A stretch of 64,000 nucleotides of DNA from Marinobacter sp. F3R08 (GCF_018860425.1 NZ_JAHKPI010000002.1:82158-146157); one strand, 5' to 3'; numbered from the stretch's first letter, positions 22,537 through 30,431 are shown. Numbers and translations: made by a program. The notes: a model not told the origin generated them from the sequence alone.

Positions 22537-23022
22537 ATGCCGCCATTCCAGTTTAACCTCGCCTCGATCAAGGATTTAATCGAACGAAGGTACCAGCAGA
22601 AAAGCGCCACACCCAGATACAGTGCAGTTGCCCTTGAAGGCTTCATTACTCCACGCTGGAAAGCCAAGAAGCAAATGGCCGTAGAATGCATCGACTTCAA
22701 CCAAAGTGGTGCTGGCCTTAAGGTCTCCGTTCCAATCTGGGAAAAAGGCGATGAGGTTTGTCTATACGTTCGAGCATCGGATAAAACAGAGCTGAAACTC
22801 CACGGAATGCCTGCGACAGTGCGATATCGCATTAAATGGGAAGGCCAATACAGAATTGGGCTAGAGTTTCATCCCCAGAAAGCACTGTTTCGCGAGCAGG
22901 ATGTGAAGTTGCAGGCCTGCGCTGTCGAGACATACCTGGCGGAGTTGAGCGGGAAAGATCCCGCCACAATTCTTGACGGTATCACGCTGGATAAAGCGAT
23001 CAGTGCAAACGACACTGTTTGA
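22537..23022 (+). CDS. PilZ-like protein
   Basis: A 161-residue protein. A central beta-rich part with ECIDFNQSGAGLKVSVPI and later YRIGLEFH matches the D/N-x-S-x-x-G motif and closing GLEF strand of PilZ domains, which bind cyclic di-GMP. The upstream RxxxR arginines that contact the ligand are not clear, so ligand binding is uncertain. It lies between a terminator and two-stem element copy 6, so it needs its own promoter. AGGAAATCGCA precedes the ATG. Confidence 0.58.
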   Translation: MPPFQFNLASIKDLIERRYQQKSATPRYSAVALEGFITPRWKAKKQMAVECIDFNQSGAGLKVSVPIWEKGDEVCLYVRASDKTELKLHGMPATVRYRIKWEGQYRIGLEFHPQKALFREQDVKLQACAVETYLAELSGKDPATILDGITLDKAISANDTV

Positions 23023-23030
23023 TATAAATT

Positions 23031-23090
23031 TTGTGCCACTGGCACGAAACGGGGAGCTGCCCCCGGCCTTTGAGCAAATACAGCAAATCA
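23031..23090 (+). repeat. two-stem repeat element, copy 6
   Basis: GTGCC-ACT-GGCAC, CGAAA linker, CGGGG-AGCT-GCCCCCG (23050-23065) where the lower stem has changed to G-C pairs on both sides, tail AAATACAGCAAATCAAA. It starts 9 bases after the PilZ-like gene. Confidence 0.72.
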
Positions 23091-23153
23091 AACCCTATCG
23101 GGGCTCTTTTGCCCCGTTGGGGCGAGGAGCTCCTCTAATCAAGGAGACCTTCC
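23091..23153 (+). promoter_or_regulatory. leader switch L23
   Basis: P1 is CCCTATCGGGG with CCCCGTTGGGG. Loop GCTCTTT pairs with GAGGAGC. CTCCT pairs with AGGAG of the ribosome site. Confidence 0.7.
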
Positions 23154-23564
23154 ATGTCATCAATGATGCTATTCGTAGACCTGAAATCGTCTAACGAACT
23201 CACCAAGAACGTCCGGGAAAAGCTCGAAACCGCCCTGCGGACAGTTGTCCTGACTCGGAGCTATTTGCTTCCGATCTGGGATCTGAAAGTAGACCCGATT
23301 CCGGAATCCTCGTTCTATGACTTCCAAGCACAGATTTACTACGTCTCGGATGAACCCGAGATCGATGGTGTTGAATCTTACCTGGATGTCAGACTCTTGT
23401 TCGATCTGCTTCTGAAAGGCCCGGCCAATCCAAAAGGCGTAATCACTGATTACTACCTTGGGGCGGCCTGCGACGCCCCCGACCCCTGCAAAGGCTTCCA
23501 GCGGGGTGACGCACCTTTTGAACCTGCGATCGAGCAACCTATGCCCACGCTGGCGGACCTGTAG
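23154..23564 (+). CDS. hypothetical protein, 136 aa
   Basis: Not recognised. Starts MSSMMLFVDLKSSNELTKNV after AAGGAGACCTTCC. Soluble, acidic, with a Pro-rich end (DAPFEPAIEQPMPTLADL) and GAACDAPDPCKGF. The first of two genes in the unit behind element copy 6. Confidence 0.65.
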   Translation: MSSMMLFVDLKSSNELTKNVREKLETALRTVVLTRSYLLPIWDLKVDPIPESSFYDFQAQIYYVSDEPEIDGVESYLDVRLLFDLLLKGPANPKGVITDYYLGAACDAPDPCKGFQRGDAPFEPAIEQPMPTLADL

Positions 23565-23589
23565 TTGAGAAACCAACGTGGAGAAACCA

Positions 23590-23976
23590 ATGATGAACCA
23601 TCCTGACGATGTTCGGCACAACAATCCCTACAACCTAACCGGGACGCTGAATGGCCTTCGGTTCTATCTGAAGGCTACAGGCCATACGGACGGGTTAAAC
23701 CTGCTGGAGAAAGCGGTACTCAAAACCAGCGAGGATACTGATTTTTCTCGCCAGTTTGTGATGACGTTTAAGTACGGCAGCACTTTGGCCATACGAGATC
23801 TGTTCAGCCACTTTGGAGACTATTGGGAGAAGCCTCGGTCTTCCTTCCCTTTCTACCCACACGTCGATGCAGTTAATGCAATCGATACTGCTTTTCACAA
23901 GGTAAAGCTTGGCTTGGACCTTGAAGCAGAAGCGGCTGAGTATAACGGCCTTCATAACCATAATCGTGACCGCTAG
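23590..23976 (+). CDS. hypothetical protein, 128 aa
   Basis: Starts MMNHPDDVRHNNPYNLTGTL after GTGGAGAAACCA. The GTG at 23578 is possible but is part of the ribosome site. Soluble, with aromatic-rich SHFGDYWEKPRSSFPFYPH. No family recognised. Cotranscribed with the gene before it (25-base gap). Confidence 0.62.
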   Translation: MMNHPDDVRHNNPYNLTGTLNGLRFYLKATGHTDGLNLLEKAVLKTSEDTDFSRQFVMTFKYGSTLAIRDLFSHFGDYWEKPRSSFPFYPHVDAVNAIDTAFHKVKLGLDLEAEAAEYNGLHNHNRDR

Positions 23977-24017
23977 CCGGCGAAGTCACACATCAACCTG
24001 AGAGTCCCAACTCTCAC

Positions 24018-24081
24018 AACCCATGAGGGTGCGCTAACCCTCAGTGGGTTGGCGTGCTCTCCTGAGCTACAGGAGAACGTC
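24018..24081 (+). promoter_or_regulatory. leader switch L24
   Basis: P1 is CCCATGAGGGT with ACCCTCAGTGGG. Loop CGCTAA pairs with TTGGCG (one G-U). TCTCCTG pairs perfectly with CAGGAGA at the ribosome site, extended by GCGT/ACGT. Confidence 0.8.
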
Positions 24082-25941
24082 ATGACCGTTCAAATTCATA
24101 ACTCAAGATATGAACGTATCCAGCAGAAGGCCGAGCCGGTGATCAATCACCTAATCGACCTTCTTAGAAGGGGATATGCACTTTCAACTGCCTCATCTTT
24201 CGGGAAAGACAGCTCCGTGGTTCTGGTTCTGTTCTTTGAGGCGTTGAAGCGAGCGAAGGCACAAGGCATCTCGCTGCCCCGGTGCTATATCTCTCATTCA
24301 AATACCGGTATCGAAAATCCAGCGATGGATAGCTATACCGGTGAAATGTTGTCGTTTGTTGATCGGTTCATTGAGCAGCACAATCTTGACGTGGAGGTTG
24401 TGCTGGCGGAACCCAGCCTTTCGGCTTCATTCATGTATGCGACAGTCGGACGTGGCAAGTTGCCGCGATTTGTCGACTCTAAAGCTCGTGAGTGTTCGGT
24501 TGATTGGAAAGTAAAACCCCAGCAAAGGGCACTTAAGCGCATTCGTAAGCAAGCCGGCGAAGGTCGAGATCTGGTTGTCCTGGTGGGCACCCGGAATGCG
24601 GAATCAGCTGTGCGAAACGAGCGAATGGAAAATGCGGGTCACTCAGCAACCTCTCTGGTACCGGAGGAGGGCCAAACGGCACTCTACTCCAATGCGTGCA
24701 TTGCGGATTGGGAAATGACGGATATCTGGGAACTTCTGATGGCTTGCGACAGCGAACGTAACGGTGTTTACGCCACCTACGTCCCGAACTTCGAGCACAC
24801 CCTGGCGCTGTATAAAGCATCAAATGAAGGTACCTGTGCTGTGATAGTTGGAGACGGTGGCAATAAGGCAGCTTGTGGCTCGCGCCATGGCTGCGGAATT
24901 TGCACCGTCGCGGGGAAAAAGGACCGCAGTATGAGTGCAATGATTGAGTCCGAGCCGGAAACCTTCGGGTATTTGGACGGTATCAATCGACTAAGGAACT
25001 TCATCGTTAGAACACAGCACGATTTCGATCGTCGCGAGTGGTTTCAGCGTCGGATTTCTGATGTTGGCTACGTTGCTCTCAGTCCAGACAATTACTCATC
25101 CCGAATGCGGCGTGATCTGCTTCGTTACATGCTCACTCTCGATGTTCGAGAGCAGGAGCGGGCGGAGGAGCACAGCGCTGCTTTGCATCGAGGCGACATA
25201 CCAGATACACCGGTAAATCGGCGTCTCGCGCACCCCCAATTCGAATGGATTACACCGAAGATGTTGCTGGCGATCGATTTCGCCTGGGGCATTTACGGTC
25301 AATTCAGTCATGCCTTTCCAGCTCTCAGGGAGTGGTATGAAGTAGTCCATCTGGGTCGTCGCTATGAGATCCCGGAGGTTGGGGAGGATGAGTACCTGCG
25401 CATTCCTGTGCCGGAAAAACGGTACTTCTACATCGGCGCTTACGAGCACCCGTGGAAGATCGATGGTCTTCGTAACGCCTATGGCGAAGCGAAAAACCCG
25501 GCTCGCCGTCCCGATCGACCGCCGTTTGGCGCGTATCGAGATCCGGAAACCGGAGAAACCCGAAGGGTGGCCTATTTCGAGGAAAGAGATGAGCTGAGCA
25601 TCGATGGTGCAGAGGCGAACCTGTTTTTACTCGAATTCGAAGACATCTACTTCGAAACACTGGCACTGGAGAACTACGACGGCGTGCGATATCTGCTGGA
25701 TCGAGGCCTGGTCAAAGTAGGGAAGGGGCAGATTGCTACCTACGATCAGATCGCCCGGCGTGCACAGCACTGGATACGTCTGGGGCAGGACTTGAATGTG
25801 ATGGACATTCAGGACTATGCCCGAGATCACTCCATCTCCAAAGCTGAGCATTTCCAATTGATGGAAGAGCATCAGCGTCAAATCGCAGCCAATGTAGACG
25901 ACCAGTTCAATCTGGATCTGTTTGCAGAGGCTGCGGCATAA
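24082..25941 (+). CDS. DndC-like sulfurtransferase / PAPS-reductase-family protein
   Basis: A 619-residue protein. PP-loop SSFGKDSSV near residue 38, and the DndC-type cysteine motif CGSRHGCGICTVAGKKDRSM near 264. A long C-terminal part (330-619) has no family I can name. DndC provides sulfur for DNA phosphorothioation together with DndA, B, D and E. None of those is in the window, so this is an orphan. A related gene at 17475 is broken. Comparable orphan genes occur on IncA/C-type elements. A role in DNA or RNA sulfur modification is inferred only. The in-frame ATG upstream (24049) is inside the leader. Confidence 0.75.
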   Translation: MTVQIHNSRYERIQQKAEPVINHLIDLLRRGYALSTASSFGKDSSVVLVLFFEALKRAKAQGISLPRCYISHSNTGIENPAMDSYTGEMLSFVDRFIEQHNLDVEVVLAEPSLSASFMYATVGRGKLPRFVDSKARECSVDWKVKPQQRALKRIRKQAGEGRDLVVLVGTRNAESAVRNERMENAGHSATSLVPEEGQTALYSNACIADWEMTDIWELLMACDSERNGVYATYVPNFEHTLALYKASNEGTCAVIVGDGGNKAACGSRHGCGICTVAGKKDRSMSAMIESEPETFGYLDGINRLRNFIVRTQHDFDRREWFQRRISDVGYVALSPDNYSSRMRRDLLRYMLTLDVREQERAEEHSAALHRGDIPDTPVNRRLAHPQFEWITPKMLLAIDFAWGIYGQFSHAFPALREWYEVVHLGRRYEIPEVGEDEYLRIPVPEKRYFYIGAYEHPWKIDGLRNAYGEAKNPARRPDRPPFGAYRDPETGETRRVAYFEERDELSIDGAEANLFLLEFEDIYFETLALENYDGVRYLLDRGLVKVGKGQIATYDQIARRAQHWIRLGQDLNVMDIQDYARDHSISKAEHFQLMEEHQRQIAANVDDQFNLDLFAEAAA

Positions 25942-25965
25942 AAGCGGGAATTTCTTCACGCTTCA

Positions 25966-26023
25966 ACCCAACCGCGTTCGGAGCCTCCTGGCTCCTGCGC
26001 GGGACCAACCAGAGGAAATGATG
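25966..26023 (+). promoter_or_regulatory. leader L28 (variant)
   Basis: Hairpin CGCG-TTC-GGAGCC with GGCTCC-TG-CGCG, loop TCCT, after AACCCAACC. CC and AGAGG follow. Simplified form of the family. Confidence 0.5.
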
Positions 26024-26401
26024 ATGGAAAAACTCTCAAAACTCTCAATCGCAGTCGCCTTGAGCGCCGGATTGATTCATGGCTGCACGGATTCAACGGT
26101 GGCCTTTGAGCAATTGGAGCTAATGCCTGGCAATAGTCAGTCAGTGTCATTGAAAGGCACTGAATCAGAGGCTGTGATGACCCTGCGTTCACGGGCTAAC
26201 GAATACGTGTTTGCTGGAGAAATTGCTAAGCATTCTGCAACTGAGTTGCGCTTTGAGGGCAGGCTTCAAAACAGTGACCAAGCTGTGGAGCAGGTTTTCA
26301 AACTGTATCCGTACTATCCCGGAAACATCTGGGTCTGCGATGGATGCGGCTCCTGGGTTGAGATCAGCCCTGTGTTGATGGTGGAAGCCTCATCACAATA
26401 A
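26024..26401 (+). CDS. small lipoprotein, 125 aa
   Basis: Start MEKLSKLSIAVALSAGLIHG, then Cys: a lipoprotein signal peptide with lipobox LIHGC (the His at -2 is unusual). Three ATG codons stand in a row (26018, 26021, 26024). The last has the best spacing to AGAGGA. The mature part is beta-rich (LELMPGNSQSVSLKG) with a late Cys pair WVCDGCGSW that may bind metal or form a disulfide. Probably membrane-anchored on the periplasmic side. Confidence 0.62.
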   Translation: MEKLSKLSIAVALSAGLIHGCTDSTVAFEQLELMPGNSQSVSLKGTESEAVMTLRSRANEYVFAGEIAKHSATELRFEGRLQNSDQAVEQVFKLYPYYPGNIWVCDGCGSWVEISPVLMVEASSQ

Positions 26402-26412
26402 ACAGCCAGTGA

Positions 26413-26442
26413 CCGGTTATGGGCCTTCGGGCCTATAACCGG
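26413..26442 (+). terminator. hairpin after the lipoprotein gene
   Basis: CCGGTTAT-GGGCC, loop TTC, GGGCC-TATAACCGG. Strong stem without a T-run. Confidence 0.5.
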
Positions 26443-26634
26443 CATCTACTAGAAACGGAAGAAGAAGTTGGTATAGCAGGATCGTCTGGGGCCCTAGTGG
26501 GTCTCAGGCGAGCTGCATGATCACTTTTTTCGCAGCCACTCTGCACCCGGTAAAAGCGTTATGCACTATCCTGGGTAGCATAAGGAGAGTTTGTTTTCGC
26601 CGCCGCGTTCTCTGAGCGTTCCGGCAAAAACGAA
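26443..26634 (+). other. intergenic region before element copy 7
   Basis: No gene seen. It holds a hairpin CTGGGGCCC/GGGTCTCAG (about 26488-26509) and CGCCGCCGCG. A promoter is expected here because a terminator-like hairpin lies upstream and element copy 7 downstream, but no clear -35/-10 pair is visible. Confidence 0.35.
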
Positions 26635-26690
26635 TTTTGTGCCCCTGGCACGAATCAGGTAGCTGACCTGGCGTAACTGCAAGCACAGCA
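26635..26690 (+). repeat. two-stem repeat element, copy 7
   Basis: GTGCC-CCT-GGCAC, CGAAT linker, CAGG-TAGCTGA-CCTG (26656-26670), tail GCAAGCACAGCA. It combines stem 1 of the short form with stem 2 bases of the long form. Confidence 0.75.
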
Positions 26691-26698
26691 TCCCACCT

Positions 26699-26757
26699 AA
26701 ACCCATACGGGGCCTTCCCTGTATGGGGTGGCTCCGTGCTTAGTCCGGAGACATATC
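26699..26757 (+). promoter_or_regulatory. leader switch L25
   Basis: P1 is CCCATACGGGG with CCCTGTATGGGG. GGGGCC can pair with GGCTCC. CTCCG pairs with CGGAG of the ribosome site. Confidence 0.65.
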
Positions 26758-27045
26758 ATGTCTAAGAACATCACCGCCTGGAATCTGAGTAGTAATCAGG
26801 AACTCGGTTTCGTTGGGGATTCCCCGCTCATTTGTCCCGAATGGGCCGTGGTCTATAGCCACGCCCAAGAGACAAACCAGCTCAGCAAAGCACTCCGGAT
26901 CATTCAAGATCATCCGGAGCAGCTTGTCGAAAAGCTGTGTGAGCACTTCCCCCTTGTGTACGGCCAACTGTCTGTTGGTTGTGGCGATTGGGCAGCACTT
27001 CGTGAGCAGCCTGAAGAGTCAGCCCTCACACCATTGCCGCATTGA
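26758..27045 (+). CDS. hypothetical protein, 95 aa
   Basis: Starts MSKNITAWNLSSNQELGFVG after CCGGAGACATATC. Soluble protein with a helical middle (LSKALRIIQDHPEQLVEKLC). Not recognised. First gene of the last leader-controlled block. Confidence 0.6.
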   Translation: MSKNITAWNLSSNQELGFVGDSPLICPEWAVVYSHAQETNQLSKALRIIQDHPEQLVEKLCEHFPLVYGQLSVGCGDWAALREQPEESALTPLPH

Positions 27046-27131
27046 TCTGCTGATTGGTCTTGCAGCTTAAGCAACATACTGCCGCACGAGCCTCCGGGTT
27101 GGTGTAGCGGAACAAACAAGGAGAAGATGCT

Positions 27132-27785
27132 ATGGGCTATTCCCATCACTTCACGAAAAACCGTGCCCCTTCCACCAGCGAGTGGAGGATCATTAAGAAC
27201 ATCGCGGTGTATCTCATAGAGAATACTCCTATGCGAAGTAACTCTGCCGGAGGGTATTGTGTAAACGATCCTCTCCGAGGAGCAATCGCAACCTATGTAG
27301 AACGTGAAAAAACCTCGATCAATGAGTTCACGGACACGGTGATCAATATCAACCATAAAGAACCCAATGTCGTTCAAACAATGGGTGGCCACCCGGCCAT
27401 CATCTTTGACGGCAAGGGAGATTTGGGATCAGAACCGTTCGTTTTAACTTGTCTATCCCCCGAGGCAGATCGTGAAGTCGCTCCTGGGATGAGAACATGT
27501 AAGACGAATCGGATGCCTTACGACCTGCTCGTATGCGCAATGCTAATTCTGGTCAATCATTCCATCCCGGATCTGCTTGTGATCAACAGTGAAGGGGGAA
27601 TAGAGGATTGGGAGCCGGCGCTGCGTTTAGCGCGGACGTTCGATATGAACGCCAGGCTTCCCGATACCATCGATTTCGATGCCAGCTGTGATCCAGAGCC
27701 AATGTCTCTCGTTGAGCTCTGGCAGGAAATCCCACCTAAGAGTCAGTTTGTTGGAGTCGACACCGGCCCCGGACTGTACTTCTAA
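27132..27785 (+). CDS. conserved hypothetical protein, 217 aa
   Basis: Starts MGYSHHFTKNRAPSTSEWRI after AAGGAGAAGATGCT. The MGYSHH.T..R opening resembles conserved proteins of phages and mobile elements with unknown function. Soluble, mixed alpha/beta, with EPFVLTCLSP and YDLLVCAMLILVNHSIPDLL. The upstream gap has a loose hairpin (CGAGCCTCCGGGTTGG) but not the standard leader. Confidence 0.62.
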   Translation: MGYSHHFTKNRAPSTSEWRIIKNIAVYLIENTPMRSNSAGGYCVNDPLRGAIATYVEREKTSINEFTDTVININHKEPNVVQTMGGHPAIIFDGKGDLGSEPFVLTCLSPEADREVAPGMRTCKTNRMPYDLLVCAMLILVNHSIPDLLVINSEGGIEDWEPALRLARTFDMNARLPDTIDFDASCDPEPMSLVELWQEIPPKSQFVGVDTGPGLYF

Positions 27786-27795
27786 ACCTTTCTCA

Positions 27796-27873
27796 ATACC
27801 CGTACTGGGGTTCTCGCATTTCCCCAGTCGGGGGGAGTGTGTGAGCCCCTTCAGCCTATGAAGGAGTTACACA
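27796..27873 (+). promoter_or_regulatory. leader switch L26
   Basis: P1 is CCCGTACTGGGG with CCCCAGTCGGGG. Loop GGTTCTCGCA pairs with TGTGTGAGCC (9 of 10 with G-U). In the other state CCTTCA/TGAAGG plus GTGT/ACAC close over the ribosome site of the methylase gene. The tail is shared. Confidence 0.78.
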
Positions 27874-29292
27874 ATGACTGCAGTAATCATTACCAAAGTT
27901 GGTACCAACAAGAACGCCCCGAGGATTTGGTTGGAAGGCCGGAAACTCGAACGTGAAGGTTTCCGAGTTGGCGAAACCTACAGCGTGGATGCTTCAAACA
28001 GTGATCGACTGACTCTCATCAAAGTCACTGGTGGTAAACGCAGCGTTTCTATGAAGAAGCGGAACGGCGGTTCTCTGCCTCTGATCGACCTTAACGCGCA
28101 AAAACTGGCGAAATGGTTTGATGAGGATGAAAAGCTTCGTGTGACGATCCGAAAAGGTCGAATCGTCATTCGTAAGCACTATCTCAAAGCAGCAGCACAG
28201 GAACGGCTTGAGCGAATCCGCAAAAAAGTTGCAGAGAAGCGCAAGCTGGCGGTCCATAGCATTTTCCATGGTGGAGGGGTTCTGGACCGGGCAATCCACT
28301 CTGGGTTGGCACGAGCTGGCGTGGGCACATTTGTCCAGGTAGCCGTTGAAAAAGAGCGTAAGTACCTCGACCTGTCGCTGGAACGCAATTCGCATCTATT
28401 CGAAGAAGAATCGGTGCTGATAGAGGCCCCCGTTCAGGATATTTGTCTTGATCGTGCCATTGAGGCAGATATCTGTGTGATGGGCATCCCGTGTACCGGG
28501 GCGTCCACTGCGGGTCGAGCTAAGATGCGCGACACCAAAGGGGAAAAACGGACGTATTTGCCAGAGGAACATGACTCTGCTGGTGCGCTGTTCTTTCAGT
28601 CCTTACGGTGGATTGAGCAAACCAATCCTGCGTTGGTAATCCTGGAGAACGTGAAGCCATACCAGTCCACGGCCAGCATGGCTGTGATCCGGTCGGTACT
28701 CACATCTCTCGGGTATGTAGTGCAGGAAAAAATCATGAATGGATGTACGTTTGGTGCATTGGAAAATCGCGACCGTCTTTGTGTGGTTGCGGTGACTGAA
28801 GGACTGGAGGACTTTATCGACCTTGATAATGTGGTTCCGCTTCGGACCAAGCCCGCAAAGCTCAGTGATGTGCTGGAAGATATCCCGCTTGATGACGAAC
28901 GCTGGAAGCCCTATGACTACCTGCGTGAGAAGGAAAAGCGAGATATTAAAGCTGGCAAAGGCTTTAGACGGCAGTTGTTCACTGGTGAGGAGGGGCATAT
29001 CGCAACTGTTACCCGTGAATACAACAAGGCCAGAAGCACTGATCCATTCATCCAACATCCCACTGATCCATTGCTATCACGCTTGCTAACAGTGCAAGAG
29101 CACCTGCGCGTCAAAGGTATTCCCGAAGACCTCGTTGAGGTTGAGTGGATGGCCACCACAACCCTGCACGAAGTGCTGGGCCAAAGTGTCGTCTTCCCAG
29201 TCTTTGAGGCCACGGGCTTTGCTATTGGCGAGGGGCTGCAAAAGGCGGCTATGGCAGAACAGGAAACTGCGGCTTTTCCGAAGGCCGCATAA
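27874..29292 (+). CDS. dcm: DNA (cytosine-5-)-methyltransferase with an extra N-terminal domain
   Basis: A 472-residue protein. The methylase part starts near residue 128 (FHGGGVLDRAIH in the AdoMet site). Catalytic PCTG stands near 206 and ENV near 257 (VILENVKPYQ). The late VLGQSVVFPVFEATG resembles the C-terminal GNSVP-type motif. The first 110 residues are not part of the usual fold. They include RIWLEGRKLEREGFRVGETY and KLRVTIRKGRIVIR, two similar beta-rich AbrB/SymE-like stretches that may bind DNA. There is no restriction gene partner nearby, so it likely protects the element on entry or acts as an orphan methylase. Confidence 0.82.
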   Translation: MTAVIITKVGTNKNAPRIWLEGRKLEREGFRVGETYSVDASNSDRLTLIKVTGGKRSVSMKKRNGGSLPLIDLNAQKLAKWFDEDEKLRVTIRKGRIVIRKHYLKAAAQERLERIRKKVAEKRKLAVHSIFHGGGVLDRAIHSGLARAGVGTFVQVAVEKERKYLDLSLERNSHLFEEESVLIEAPVQDICLDRAIEADICVMGIPCTGASTAGRAKMRDTKGEKRTYLPEEHDSAGALFFQSLRWIEQTNPALVILENVKPYQSTASMAVIRSVLTSLGYVVQEKIMNGCTFGALENRDRLCVVAVTEGLEDFIDLDNVVPLRTKPAKLSDVLEDIPLDDERWKPYDYLREKEKRDIKAGKGFRRQLFTGEEGHIATVTREYNKARSTDPFIQHPTDPLLSRLLTVQEHLRVKGIPEDLVEVEWMATTTLHEVLGQSVVFPVFEATGFAIGEGLQKAAMAEQETAAFPKAA

Positions 29293-29350
29293 ACCAAACT
29301 CAAACAAAGCGTATGGTCGAACTGGGATCAGTCAGATCTGCGCAAATCAT

Positions 29351-29409
29351 CAACTCGGGAGTTGAGTCGGGCCCTGGGCCCGGCTGCTTCCCCAGACTGG
29401 AGAAACATC
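29351..29409 (+). promoter_or_regulatory. leader L27 (variant)
   Basis: Two stacked hairpins: CAACTC-GG-GAGTTG and CGGGCCC-T-GGGCCCG, then TTCCCC and a TGGAG ribosome site. Differs from the standard plan. Confidence 0.5.
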
Positions 29410-29685
29410 ATGGACTTCGAAACCTTTCGTAGCAGTGCGCAACATCTTACACGCGAGGAATCGCTCATATTTGTTCGGACCCACGGGCTGGAATCTGCCT
29501 TCCCGGAGATCCGCAAAAATTCGCCAACCGAATTACTGATCTATCCTGGGGCCTTGGTCATTACCAAGACTCACGAACGGTTCAGTGTCACGCTTGGGCT
29601 CAGAACCTTGAGCTCATACTCACTTCGAAAGCTGGAGAAGATGATTTTCTTCTACGGCGTAGAAGAGCGGAGGCTGGCGGCATGA
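29410..29685 (+). CDS. hypothetical protein, 91 aa
   Basis: Starts MDFETFRSSAQHLTREESLI after CTGGAGAAACATC. Small soluble protein ending LEKMIFFYGVEERRLAA. It overlaps the next gene by ATGA, so the two are coupled. Not recognised. Confidence 0.6.
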   Translation: MDFETFRSSAQHLTREESLIFVRTHGLESAFPEIRKNSPTELLIYPGALVITKTHERFSVTLGLRTLSSYSLRKLEKMIFFYGVEERRLAA

Positions 29686-29930
29686 GTGACGTGGTACCTG
29701 CATGTGGAGGTACAGAGCCTATCTCGGTGATTAATGGAAGACGCTGGCAGTACATCTTTGAGCCGTCTACCGGAAAACATGGTTATCTCGATGTAGATAA
29801 CGATTTGATCACCTGGCACCGGTCGTTCCATCCATCCCATGCTCCTGAATTTGAGGGGTGCGTGGAGCCCTCTATCGAGGAACGGATACAGCAATGGCGG
29901 GAACAGGACGATATAGGCCTGTACTGGTAA
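29682..29930 (+). CDS. hypothetical protein, 82 aa
   Basis: Starts at an ATGA overlap with the previous gene. Sequence MSDVVPACGGTEPISVINGR, then Trp- and His-rich DLITWHRSFHPSHAPEF. Soluble. Not recognised. Expression depends on coupling, since no separate ribosome site stands out. Confidence 0.55.
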   Translation: MSDVVPACGGTEPISVINGRRWQYIFEPSTGKHGYLDVDNDLITWHRSFHPSHAPEFEGCVEPSIEERIQQWREQDDIGLYW

Positions 29931-29987
29931 CCCCAAGGTCTGCAGTGCTCTCAGGAGCGCTGTAGATCATCAACAAAGGAGAACATA

Positions 29988-30431
29988 ATGGCAAAAGCAC
30001 TCTTTGTAGCCAACACGGTTCTGAGACTGCCGGCGCGAGATGCCGGAGTTGTATCCTCGATTGTGCGTGTGCACTCTTCGCGGATCGGCTCTGTGAGCTC
30101 TCGTAAAGGCGGAAAATTAGAAAGGCGGGAGCCAGTTCGTATCGTTAACGAGGAAACTGGCGCTCATACACTCCGTTTTGCCATAGGCAGCGGCAGTATG
30201 GACATCCGCTCACCGACTGCGATTGCAGCCGATTATGATGCGTTCGATGCACTGGGTATCTCACCTGGAGCAGAGGCTCAGATCGGCGTGTATCGGGCCG
30301 GATACATCTCGGTTCTCGAATATTACCTGAAGCATCCAGATTGGGGCTTGCGACTGGCAACCCACATGGGGGCTGGCGGCCTGGTATTCGGAATCATCGG
30401 TGCGGCTCTCGGTATAGCATCTGTACTGTGA
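29988..30431 (+). CDS. hypothetical protein with C-terminal membrane segment
   Basis: A 147-residue protein after AAAGGAGAACATA. The soluble N-terminal 120 residues include a basic patch (SSRKGGKLERREPVRI). The end GAGGLVFGIIGAALGIASVL is a Gly-rich hydrophobic tail that could anchor the protein. A hairpin CTGCAGTGCTC/GAGCGCTGTAG precedes the gene. Not recognised. Confidence 0.6.
   Translation: MAKALFVANTVLRLPARDAGVVSSIVRVHSSRIGSVSSRKGGKLERREPVRIVNEETGAHTLRFAIGSGSMDIRSPTAIAADYDAFDALGISPGAEAQIGVYRAGYISVLEYYLKHPDWGLRLATHMGAGGLVFGIIGAALGIASVL

Noticed and set aside
465..27873. Reading the leaders as ordinary intrinsic terminators
   Set aside because: They lack T-runs, lie directly before start codons and carry complementarity to the ribosome site; true terminators with T-runs are present elsewhere (4248, 7687, 22395, 30455, 62401).
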